From positions 1 through 27,531 of the forward strand of contig CANETM010000003.1 of assembly GCA_947441205.1 (NCBI GenBank): a DNA stretch of 27,531 bases, written 5' to 3'. The position numbers and the translations under genes were made by a program. This document shows positions 15,461-22,345 of the stretch, piece after piece. A model generated the notes under the pieces. The model worked only from the letters and a program-made list of their open reading frames with translations, was not told the origin of the DNA and ran no database searches. The stretch's first letter is position 1. The number at the start of each line of letters is the position of its first letter. The DNA is from Bacteroidota bacterium. GTDB lineage: Bacteria; Bacteroidota; Bacteroidia; Chitinophagales; Chitinophagaceae.

Positions 15461-16921
15461 TTAGTATTCACAATTGTTTGGAGTCCTAGCAAAAGCAATT
15501 ACATCTCTAATATTGGTCATGCCGGTTACAAATTGAACCATTCGTTCAAAACCTAAGCCAAAACCCGCATGTGGTACACTTCCAAACCTTCGTGTATCTA
15601 AATAATAGCTCATCTCTTCTAAGGGAATATGCATGGCATTCATTCTTGCTTCTAACCTTTCTAATCGTTCTTCTCTTTGTGATCCACCTACAATTTCGCC
15701 AATACCCGGTGCTAATATATCCATAGCGGCAACGGTTTCTTTTCCGGGCTCACAGCCATCATTCATGCGCATATAAAATGCTTTAATAGCGGCAGGATAG
15801 TTGGTTACAATTACTGGCTTTTTAAAATGTTGCTCCACCAAGAATCTTTCGTGCTCGCTTTGCAAATCAATTCCCCACTTCACATCATATTGGAATTTCT
15901 TTTTCTTATAATGATTACTATTTAATAAAATATCAATGGCTTCTGTATAAGTGATTCTTTCAAATCCATTCTCTGAAACAAATTTTAATTTTTCGATTAA
16001 TCCCAAGCCACTTCTTTTTTCTGTTGGCAATTGTTTTTCTTCCTCAGCTAAGCGTCCATCTAAAAATTGTAAGTCATCGGCATTATGTTGCATAACATAT
16101 GCAATCAAATGTTTAATAAAATCCTCTGCTAAATTCATGTTGTCTTCTAAATCATTAAACGCCACTTCGGGTTCAATCATCCAAAATTCCGCTAAGTGTC
16201 TTGTCGTATTTGAATTCTCGGCACGGAAAGTAGGACCAAATGTATAAATGTCTGAAAACGCCATAGCGCCTAGCTCTCCTTCCAGTTGACCACTCACGGT
16301 TAGGTTGGTACTCTTACCAAAAAAGTCCTGTGTAAAATCAATTTCACCAGCATCATTTTTTGGTGCACCCTCTAATGGAAGTGTGGTTACGCGAAACATT
16401 TCACCTGCACCCTCGGCATCACTGCTTGTAATAATGGGAGTGTGTAAATATAAAAAGCCTCTTTCATTAAAAAATTGGTGCACGGCAAACGCTAGGGAGT
16501 GACGAATGCGAAATACCGAACCAAAGGTGTTGGTTCTAAAACGCAAATGTGCCTTCTCTCTTAAAAATTCTAAAGAATGTTTTTTAGGTTGCAATGGATA
16601 TTTTTCGGCATCACTATCTCCTAAAATTTCAATACTTGTTGCTTTTACTTCAACGGTTTGTCCTTTCCCCTGGCTCTCTACTACAACCCCTTTTACTTTT
16701 AAAGAAGCACCCGTTGTGATACGTTTTAATATAGCATCGTCAAATTCGCCTAAACCGGCAACTACTTGAACATTATTATTGGTACTTCCATCATTCAATG
16801 CAATAAACTGATTATTACGAAAAGTTCGCACCCACCCCATAACTACTACCTCAGAACCCACTGCACTAGCAGCGTCATTGCCCATGAGCAATTGTTTAAT
16901 TTTTACTCTTTGATTGAACAT
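15461..16921 (-). CDS. asnS: asparaginyl-tRNA synthetase
   Basis: 486 residues, a class IIb aminoacyl-tRNA synthetase that charges tRNA-Asn. An N-terminal OB fold (about 20-105; VVVMGWVRTFRNNQFIALND) recognises the anticodon. The catalytic domain has motif 2 at 232-252 (FRAENSNTTRHLAEF) and motif 3 near 453-460 (GFGLGFER). The C-terminal ...RTPNNCEY resembles the R-x-P-x-x-x-E-F end of AsnRS. The segment EGAGEMFRVTT (170-180) and the H-x-x-E-F-W-M-I-E-P-E run are AsnRS rather than AspRS features. Length is normal. A perfect -7 element lies upstream and the EamA gene follows directly. Confidence 0.97.
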   Translation of the reverse strand: MFNQRVKIKQLLMGNDAASAVGSEVVVMGWVRTFRNNQFIALNDGSTNNNVQVVAGLGEFDDAILKRITTGASLKVKGVVVESQGKGQTVEVKATSIEILGDSDAEKYPLQPKKHSLEFLREKAHLRFRTNTFGSVFRIRHSLAFAVHQFFNERGFLYLHTPIITSSDAEGAGEMFRVTTLPLEGAPKNDAGEIDFTQDFFGKSTNLTVSGQLEGELGAMAFSDIYTFGPTFRAENSNTTRHLAEFWMIEPEVAFNDLEDNMNLAEDFIKHLIAYVMQHNADDLQFLDGRLAEEEKQLPTEKRSGLGLIEKLKFVSENGFERITYTEAIDILLNSNHYKKKKFQYDVKWGIDLQSEHERFLVEQHFKKPVIVTNYPAAIKAFYMRMNDGCEPGKETVAAMDILAPGIGEIVGGSQREERLERLEARMNAMHIPLEEMSYYLDTRRFGSVPHAGFGLGFERMVQFVTGMTNIRDVIAFARTPNNCEY

Positions 16922-16947
16922 ATTACTTGTTTGTACTATTTGGACAA

Positions 16948-16955
16948 CAAAGATA
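16948..16955 (-). promoter_or_regulatory. -7 promoter element of asnS
   Basis: TATCTTTG on the minus strand, a perfect match to the Bacteroidota -7 consensus TAnnTTTG. It ends 26 bases upstream of the asnS ATG, giving a short leader of roughly 20 bases. No clear -33 TTG is seen. Confidence 0.6.
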
Positions 16956-17050
16956 ACCTATAAAAAATTGTTTTTTTATTGAAAAAGGGCTTAACATTGC
17001 AATAGAAAGTAGCGAAGTTCACTTTATTTATATCGCTCATCATAATAAGA

Positions 17051-17068
17051 GGTCCTATAATCTGGACC
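17051..17068 (+). other. small hairpin in the rho leader
   Basis: GGTCC and GGACC (17051-17055, 17064-17068) can pair around an 8-base loop, 71 bases before the rho start. It could be part of a leader that tunes rho, which is autoregulated in other bacteria, but a 5-bp stem is weak evidence. The remaining 200 bases between asnS and rho show no gene. Confidence 0.25.
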
Positions 17069-17139
17069 AATATTTCAAAACAAGATGTTCAAAAGCCCCA
17101 GAACTTGATTCGATTTTTTAATAAATTATAAGATTTACA

Positions 17140-18693
17140 GTGCAAGAAAAAGACGACAAACCAAAAAGAGGTCGCAAGCCCGTTGCTGCGCCAACCACAA
17201 AGTCCCCAAAAACCGAGAAACCTGGTCCAACAAAGGAAGAAGCCGAAGCTCCTGCTAGAGCTAGAAAGCCTATTGCTAAAAAAACGGCAGTAAGCGAAAA
17301 TGAAAACCCTGGTCAAAGTATTGACGATAAGGCTTCTCAAATTGCTGCTCAATTATTTGGTGATGAAAGTGCGGCAAGCACAACTGCTCCTGTTGCTGCT
17401 ACTACTAGTCCAGAAAATCAACAAGAAGGCACTGATCCACAAACCGGTCAACCTACTAATCAAAATAATGGTGGGCAACAAAATAATGAAAATACAGGCC
17501 AGAGGGGTCCAGGTCAAGGTCAACACCAAAATCAACGTTTTCAACAACCCAAAAAAGAGTCCGCTTTTAATATTGAATTTGATGGTGCTATTCCATCGGA
17601 AGGTGTTTTAGAAATGATGCCTGACGGTTATGGCTTTTTAAGAAGTTCGGATTATAACTATTTATCTTCTCCCGATGACGTATATGTTTCACCATCTCAA
17701 ATAAAATTATTTGGTTTAAAAACTGGAGATACGGTGCAGGGTTCTGTGCGTCCTCCAAAAGAGGGTGAAAAATATTTTGCATTAACAAAGGTTGATTTTG
17801 TTAATGGTAAAAAACCAGATGAAATTCGCGATCGGATTCCGTTTGATTATTTAACGCCTTTATTTCCTTTTGAAAAATTAAATCTATATACAAGTGCAAA
17901 TAATTATAGCACACGTATCATGGATTTATTTACTCCCATTGGTAAAGGCCAACGTGGTTTATTAGTAGCGCAACCAAAAGTGGGTAAGACCATGTTATTA
18001 AAAGAAGTTGCGAATGCGATTGCCGCTAACCATCCTGAATGTTATTTAATGGTCGTGTTGGTGGACGAACGTCCCGAGGAGGTTACCGATGTAGAGCGTT
18101 CAGTAAAAGCAGAAGTAATTGCTTCTACTTTTGATGAGCCTGCTGAAAAGCATGTTAAGGTTTCTACCATGGCTTTACAAAAAGCAAAGCGTTTAGTTGA
18201 GTGTGGACATGACGTTGTTATTTTATTAGATTCTATCACGCGTTTAGCGCGTGCTCACAATACGGTGGCTCCAAGTTCGGGTAAGGTATTATCGGGTGGG
18301 GTGGAAGCAAACGCGATGCAAAAACCAAAACAATTTTTTGGTGCTGCACGTAAAATTGAAAACGGTGGATCACTTACTATCATCGCTACAGCCCTTGTAG
18401 ATACTGGTTCTAAGATGGATGAAGTAATTTTTGAAGAGTTCAAGGGTACTGGTAATATGGAATTAGTATTGGATCGTCGATTAGCCAATAAGCGTATTTT
18501 CCCTGCCATTGATTTAACAGGTTCAAGTACGCGTCGTGATGATTTATTGTTATCAGCTGATGTGTTACAAAGAATGAATATTTTACGTTTATTCTTAAAT
18601 GATATGAACACCGACGAAGCAATGAATGAATTATTAAAACGCATGCGCGGCACAAAAGACAATGAAGAATTTTTAGCGAGCATGAATCGTTAG
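17140..18693 (+). CDS. rho: transcription termination factor Rho
   Basis: 517 residues. The conserved part starts near residue 150: the cold-shock-like RNA-binding domain (GVLEMMPDGYGFLRSSDYNY, 155-174), Walker A AQPKVGKT (277-284), catalytic and Walker B segments (LVDERPEEVTDV, 307-318; ILLDSITRLARAHN, 361-374), the Q-loop region LSGGVEANAMQKPKQFFGA (384-402) and the R-loop DTGSKMDEVIFEEFKGTGN (421-439). The start is GTG; a stop codon at 17122-17124 closes the frame upstream, so nothing longer is possible. Residues 1-150 are low-complexity: KRGRKP near the start, Lys/Pro/Ala, then a Gln/Asn/Gly tract (about 90-140). I see no Rho_N helical domain. A bidirectional terminator follows. Confidence 0.96.
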   Translation: MQEKDDKPKRGRKPVAAPTTKSPKTEKPGPTKEEAEAPARARKPIAKKTAVSENENPGQSIDDKASQIAAQLFGDESAASTTAPVAATTSPENQQEGTDPQTGQPTNQNNGGQQNNENTGQRGPGQGQHQNQRFQQPKKESAFNIEFDGAIPSEGVLEMMPDGYGFLRSSDYNYLSSPDDVYVSPSQIKLFGLKTGDTVQGSVRPPKEGEKYFALTKVDFVNGKKPDEIRDRIPFDYLTPLFPFEKLNLYTSANNYSTRIMDLFTPIGKGQRGLLVAQPKVGKTMLLKEVANAIAANHPECYLMVVLVDERPEEVTDVERSVKAEVIASTFDEPAEKHVKVSTMALQKAKRLVECGHDVVILLDSITRLARAHNTVAPSSGKVLSGGVEANAMQKPKQFFGAARKIENGGSLTIIATALVDTGSKMDEVIFEEFKGTGNMELVLDRRLANKRIFPAIDLTGSSTRRDDLLLSADVLQRMNILRLFLNDMNTDEAMNELLKRMRGTKDNEEFLASMNR

Positions 18694-18715
18694 GACAAAT
18701 CATATGAGGAAAAAC

Positions 18716-18750
18716 AAAAAGGCGCTTTATAAAAATATAAGCGCCTTTTT
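18716..18750. terminator. bidirectional terminator between rho and nadD
   Basis: Inverted repeat AAAAAGGCGCTT(T)ATA ... TATAAGCGCCTTTTT (18716-18731 with 18736-18750, one bulged T) with A-run on one side and T-run on the other, so it works on both strands. It ends 2 bases from the nadD stop codon and about 20 from the rho stop. Confidence 0.9.
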
Positions 18751-18752
18751 AT

Positions 18753-19325
18753 TTAGTCCTTGAAATAATTATTATTCTCTATTTCTTCACGCACTTTGTC
18801 TGGTACCAAGTATCTAATTGTGATTCCTTCTTTGCGATTGTTACGAATAAGTGTAGCAGATAATTCCAACATAGGCGCTTCTAAATAAGTAAGCTTTGCT
18901 CCATATGTTTCAGTAATTTCAAAACCTGGACGACGATATACAATGAAGCTATAATTTTTTATAAGCGTTTCAAAGTTTTTCCATTTCGGTAAATTTTGAA
19001 AACTATCTCCACCCATAATCACCGAAAATTCATGTTGCGGATATTGCTCGGTTAAATAGGCAAGTGTATCAATTGTATAGGACGGTTTGGGCAACTTAAA
19101 TTCAATGTCAGAAACTTTTAATTGCGGATCATCTTCAATGGCTAGGTTGGCTAAATGTAGTCGGTCGTATTCGTTTAATAAACTGCTTTGTGATTTATGC
19201 GGATTTTGAGGAGACACCACCAGCCACACCTGCTTAAGGTCTGAATGATTAGCAATATAACTTGCCACCATTAAGTGTCCATTGTGAATGGGATTAAAAC
19301 TACCAAAAAATAAGCCTATTTTCAT
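18753..19325 (-). CDS. nadD: nicotinate-nucleotide adenylyltransferase
   Basis: 190 residues. Transfers AMP from ATP to nicotinate mononucleotide in NAD biosynthesis. The nucleotidyltransferase fold shows GSFNPIHNGH (8-17, the (H/T)xGH motif, His14 and His17), the NaMN-binding MGGDSFQNLPKWKN (104-117), and the C-terminal SATLIR (156-161, the SxTxxR phosphate motif). Length is normal. It lies 20 bases downstream of feoA on the same strand, so it is probably expressed from the feoA promoter. It is convergent with rho. Confidence 0.96.
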   Translation of the reverse strand: MKIGLFFGSFNPIHNGHLMVASYIANHSDLKQVWLVVSPQNPHKSQSSLLNEYDRLHLANLAIEDDPQLKVSDIEFKLPKPSYTIDTLAYLTEQYPQHEFSVIMGGDSFQNLPKWKNFETLIKNYSFIVYRRPGFEITETYGAKLTYLEAPMLELSATLIRNNRKEGITIRYLVPDKVREEIENNNYFKD

Positions 19326-19345
19326 TTTAAAGCATTGATTGTCAA

Positions 19346-19582
19346 TTATTTAACGTTGTTTTCTGGCGTAATTAAAATACTTTCCGCTTCGTCCATTCTT
19401 AGGCTTAATTGATACCCGGCCACCGATATGCTTATCGGATCACCCAATGGTGCAATTTGCTCCACGGTAATATATTCTCCGGGAATACATCCCATTTCCA
19501 TTAACTTTAAAAATATTTCATCATTTTCAAAAGAATGAATAACGCCGGATTGACCGATATGTAGCTCAGATAATTTCTTCAT
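19346..19582 (-). CDS. feoA: FeoA-like SH3-domain protein
   Basis: 78 residues forming a single FeoA domain: MKKLSELHIGQSGVIHSFEN, LKLMEMGCIPGEYITVEQIA (the M-G-x-x-P-G core), APLGDPISISVAGYQLSLRM and a closing EAESILI. FeoA modulates FeoB-type ferrous iron uptake at the cytoplasmic face of the membrane; no feoB is in the window, and a stand-alone FeoA beside nadD leaves the function open. I choose ATG 19582. The frame extends to a TTG at 19594, but that TTG is the last three bases of a perfect -7 promoter element, so it cannot be the start of a transcript made from it. Confidence 0.82.
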   Translation of the reverse strand: MKKLSELHIGQSGVIHSFENDEIFLKLMEMGCIPGEYITVEQIAPLGDPISISVAGYQLSLRMDEAESILITPENNVK

Positions 19583-19591
19583 GATAGAATA

Positions 19592-19599
19592 CAAAGATA
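19592..19599 (-). promoter_or_regulatory. -7 promoter element of feoA-nadD
   Basis: TATCTTTG (minus strand), a perfect TAnnTTTG, with TTTGG 14 bases further upstream as a possible -33. It ends 9 bases before the feoA ATG, so the leader is a few bases at most. Confidence 0.65.
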
Positions 19600-19683
19600 G
19601 TTTCCTTTCCCGCCAAATACTTACGAAATTTGGAGCAATAATTTTGCGTATTATTCGTATAAATATTTGAAAGACATACCACT

Positions 19684-20121
19684 ATGTGCATGACCATATT
19701 CTTTAATAAAGCCGACAAGACCATGACCCTTGGCAATCGGTTGGCCCTAAAGGCCTTTCTCGAAAAGCAAATGAAAAAGGAGGGGGTTCAAATTGAATGC
19801 TTACAGTATGTTTTTTGCTCCGATAAATACTTATTGAATATAAATAAACAGTTTTTAAATCACGATTACTATACAGATATCATCAGCTTTGACCTATCAG
19901 AAACAAGGGGTCAATTAATTGGAGACATATATATAAGTGTAGATCGTGTAAAAGAAAACGCCAAAACCATTAAAACCACCCAGGGAGATGAGTTATTGAG
20001 GGTCATTTTTCATGGCGCCCTCCATTTTTGTGGGTACAAGGACAAGAAGCCCGCAGACGCCAAACTAATGAGGGCAATGGAGGACAAGTGGTTGAAGGCA
20101 TATTTGAAACTGAGGGGGTAG
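19684..20121 (+). CDS. ybeY: endoribonuclease/rRNA maturation factor YbeY
   Basis: 145 residues, a single-strand-specific metallo-endoribonuclease for 16S rRNA 3'-end maturation and ribosome quality control. The family motifs are NHDYYTDIISFDL (59-71) and GDIYISVDRVKENA (80-93). The metal site is HGALHFCGYKD (110-120), where His110 and His114 match the first two ligands. At the place of the third His stands Asp120; this variant is, as far as I recall, common in Bacteroidota and not a sign of decay. M3 (19690) is an alternative start. Divergent from feoA; upstream of mnmG. Confidence 0.94.
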   Translation: MCMTIFFNKADKTMTLGNRLALKAFLEKQMKKEGVQIECLQYVFCSDKYLLNINKQFLNHDYYTDIISFDLSETRGQLIGDIYISVDRVKENAKTIKTTQGDELLRVIFHGALHFCGYKDKKPADAKLMRAMEDKWLKAYLKLRG

Positions 20122-20135
20122 TGCGTTTATATAAA

Positions 20136-20151
20136 TGTTCCACATGGAACA
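20136..20151. repeat. parS-like palindrome, copy 1
   Basis: TGTTCCACATGGAACA, identical to copy 2 at 20321. Arms extend to AATGTTCCA/TGGAACATT (20134-20153) with a 2-base CA centre. The general parS consensus is TGTTTCACGTGAAACA; this site differs at positions 5, 9 and 12. Candidate ParB-binding site, 15 bases after the ybeY stop. Confidence 0.65.
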
Positions 20152-20176
20152 TTCAATTAAAACTACCTCTATTATC

Positions 20177-20191
20177 AGAAGCTGCGCTTCT
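20177..20191 (+). other. small hairpin downstream of ybeY
   Basis: AGAAGC-TGC-GCTTCT, a 6-bp stem with 3-base loop, 56 bases after the ybeY stop. No T-run follows, so it is at best a weak 3' end structure. A half-site TGGAACA (20197-20203) follows directly. Confidence 0.35.
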
Positions 20192-20211
20192 TCTCATGGA
20201 ACACTCTAGAT

Positions 20212-20274
20212 GAAATAGAAAGAAATGCTATTTCGAGCGAACTTTGAGCAAAGCGATAGAGAGCCGAGAAATAG
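20212..20274. repeat. REP-like inverted-repeat element
   Basis: Three mutually pairing 7-mers: GAAATAG (20212-20218), CTATTTC (20228-20234) and GAAATAG (20268-20274). Between the second and third lies CTTTG-AG-CAAAG. The form CTATTTCGAGCGA ... CGAGAAATAG resembles the TTTCGAGC...GAGAAAT palindromic elements dispersed in many Bacteroidota genomes. Whether it recurs in this genome cannot be checked here. Confidence 0.5.
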
Positions 20275-20320
20275 ACATTTTTTCTATTGATTATATTGAA
20301 ATACGAAAATTATAATATAG

Positions 20321-20336
20321 TGTTCCACATGGAACA
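20321..20336. repeat. parS-like palindrome, copy 2, overlapping the mnmG promoter
   Basis: The same TGTTCCACATGGAACA, here inside perfect 15-bp arms (20313-20327 and 20330-20344, outer TAATATAG/CTATATTA) around the CA centre. It sits 13 bases upstream of the mnmG -7 element, so it covers the -33 region. Confidence 0.7.
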
Positions 20337-20357
20337 CTATATTAAAGATTACCATCT

Positions 20358-20365
20358 TATCTTTG
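20358..20365 (+). promoter_or_regulatory. -7 promoter element of mnmG
   Basis: TATCTTTG, a perfect TAnnTTTG, ending 7 bases before the mnmG ATG. Transcription would start at or next to the ATG, so the mRNA would be leaderless or nearly so. The -33 region falls in the parS-like palindrome. Confidence 0.65.
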
Positions 20366-20372
20366 CAACCTT

Positions 20373-22241
20373 ATGTTTCCAAAATACAATGTCATAGTAG
20401 TAGGTGCCGGTCATGCCGGTTGTGAGGCAGCTGCAGCTGCGGCCAACATGGGTAGCAAGGTTTTACTAGTAACCATGAACATGCAGACTATTGCTCAAAT
20501 GAGTTGCAATCCTGCTATGGGTGGAATTGCCAAAGGACAAATTGTAAGAGAAATAGATGCACTTGGTGGGTATAGTGGTATTGTGTCAGATTTAAGTACC
20601 ATCCAATTTAGGATGCTAAATAAAAGCAAGGGCCCGGCCATGTGGAGTCCAAGGACCCAAAACGACAGACACTTATTTGCATCCAAGTGGAGAGAATTAT
20701 TAGAACAGACGCCAAATGTAGATTTTTACCAAGACTCGGTAAATGAACTAATAATTAAAAATGGTAAGGCTTGTGGAGTAAAAACAAGCTTGGGGCACTT
20801 AATTGAATCGGACGCCGTAGTCATAACAAGTGGAACGTTTTTAAATGGCATCATGCATATTGGTGAAAAACAAATAGGAGGAGGGCGTGTTGCAGAGAAA
20901 GCGGCTACCGGAATTACGGAACAATTGGTTTCATTTGGTATGGAGTCGGACAGGCTTAAAACTGGAACGCCGCCAAGGGTGGATGGCAGAAGCTTGGACT
21001 ATTCTAAAATGGAAGAGCAAAAAGGTGACGAAGAGGTGGTTGGATTCTCCTATTTGGATGTACCAAGGGTTAAACCTGAGCAACAAAGATCTTGTTGGAT
21101 TACCTATACCGACACCATCGTACACGATATTTTAAAAACCGGATTTGATCGTAGCCCAATGTATGCTGGTCGTATTGAGGGTGTTGGTCCAAGATACTGT
21201 CCAAGCATTGAAGATAAAATTAATCGCTTTGCTGATAGAGAAAGACATCAGTTATTTGTAGAACCGGAGGGGTGGAATACGGTTGAAATATATGTAAATG
21301 GATTTAGTACAAGTTTACCAGAAGAAGTACAATACGAAGCGCTTCGTAGAGTTCCTGGTTTTGCCAATGCTAGAATGTTTAGGCCGGGATATGCTATTGA
21401 ATATGATTTCTTTCAGCCTACACAATTGAAATATACGCTTGAGACCAAGGCGATTGATAACCTTTATTTCGCAGGTCAAATTAATGGTACCACGGGTTAT
21501 GAGGAAGCTGCCTGTCAAGGTATTATGGCTGGCATGAATGCGCACTTAAAAATTTCAAACCTTGCGCCATTTATATTACATCGTAGCGACGCCTATATTG
21601 GTGTACTAATTGACGACCTAATTAGCAAGGGAACGAACGAACCCTATAGAATGTTTACCTCTCGTGCCGAGTTTAGAACATTATTAAGACAGGACAACGC
21701 CGACATTAGATTAACAGGAATAGGTTACAAATTGGGTTTGGCAAAAAAAGAAAGAATGCGTCGCGTAGATCTAAAGAATAAGGAAGTTTTAGATATTAGA
21801 AATACACTTAACGCCCACTCGGTGGAGCCACAGGAAATAAATGAATTTTTAACATCGGTAGATTCTGCACCTTTGAATGAAAAACAAAAAGTCTCTAAAC
21901 TGTTGCTACGACCCAATCTTAGCTTGCAACAAATTTTAGAAAACAGTATTGAATTGAGGGAGAAACTAATTGATAAAGAAACCGAATTTTTAGAACAAGC
22001 AGAGATTCAAATAAAATATGAACGCTATATCGAAAAAGAAAAAGAAATCGTCGATAGAATGGCATCCTTAGAAAACTTAGTAATTCCAGAAACATTTGAT
22101 TACGATAAAATAGCTGCGCTTTCAATTGAAGCACTACAAAAGTTTAAAAAAATTAGGCCCATCACCATTGGTCAAGCAAGTCGAATTAGCGGTGTCAACC
22201 CTAGCGATGTACAAATATTAATGGTTTATATGGGCAGATAA
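20373..22241 (+). CDS. mnmG: tRNA uridine-34 5-carboxymethylaminomethyl modification enzyme
   Basis: 622 residues. With MnmE it installs the cmnm5 group at wobble U34 of tRNAs, using FAD, NADH and a folate one-carbon unit. The FAD-binding GAGHAGCEAA (11-20) opens the protein; the two MnmG (GidA) signatures are present: GPRYCPSIEDKINRFADRER (starting near residue 272) and YFAGQINGTTGYEEAACQG (near 367). The helical C-terminus with VNPSDVQILMVYMGR is the MnmE/tRNA-interaction end. Length is normal (about 620-630). It is expressed from its own promoter next to a parS-like site. Two amidohydrolase genes follow with a 104-base gap. Confidence 0.97.
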   Translation: MFPKYNVIVVGAGHAGCEAAAAAANMGSKVLLVTMNMQTIAQMSCNPAMGGIAKGQIVREIDALGGYSGIVSDLSTIQFRMLNKSKGPAMWSPRTQNDRHLFASKWRELLEQTPNVDFYQDSVNELIIKNGKACGVKTSLGHLIESDAVVITSGTFLNGIMHIGEKQIGGGRVAEKAATGITEQLVSFGMESDRLKTGTPPRVDGRSLDYSKMEEQKGDEEVVGFSYLDVPRVKPEQQRSCWITYTDTIVHDILKTGFDRSPMYAGRIEGVGPRYCPSIEDKINRFADRERHQLFVEPEGWNTVEIYVNGFSTSLPEEVQYEALRRVPGFANARMFRPGYAIEYDFFQPTQLKYTLETKAIDNLYFAGQINGTTGYEEAACQGIMAGMNAHLKISNLAPFILHRSDAYIGVLIDDLISKGTNEPYRMFTSRAEFRTLLRQDNADIRLTGIGYKLGLAKKERMRRVDLKNKEVLDIRNTLNAHSVEPQEINEFLTSVDSAPLNEKQKVSKLLLRPNLSLQQILENSIELREKLIDKETEFLEQAEIQIKYERYIEKEKEIVDRMASLENLVIPETFDYDKIAALSIEALQKFKKIRPITIGQASRISGVNPSDVQILMVYMGR

Positions 22242-22286
22242 TCAAAGGCCTTCAACCATCCATCAAAAAATGAAATTTGTACTTTT

Positions 22287-22313
22287 TTGCATTCAAGTAT
22301 TTTAGTAGCTTTA
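22287..22313 (+). promoter_or_regulatory. possible promoter of the amidohydrolase operon
   Basis: TTG (22287-22289) and TAGCTTTA (22306-22313), separated by 16 bases, match the Bacteroidota -33/-7 pattern with the last base of TAnnTTTG changed. It ends 32 bases before the start of the 1001-residue gene. Confidence 0.4.
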
Positions 22314-22345
22314 GAATATTCTATCATTATTAAATACTGTCGCGC

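Noticed and set aside
15460..15498. 13-residue upstream extension of the EamA permease
   Set aside because: Overlaps the asnS C-terminus; the ATG one base after the asnS stop fits the first membrane helix.
17300..17611. 103-codon frame in +1 relative to rho, very Leu-rich
   Set aside because: Shadow of the Gln/Asn codon tract in rho; no independent start signal or known family.
19684..20121. Inactive YbeY due to a missing third histidine
   Set aside because: The H-x3-H-x5-D form is, as far as I recall, usual in this phylum, and the rest of the protein is normal.
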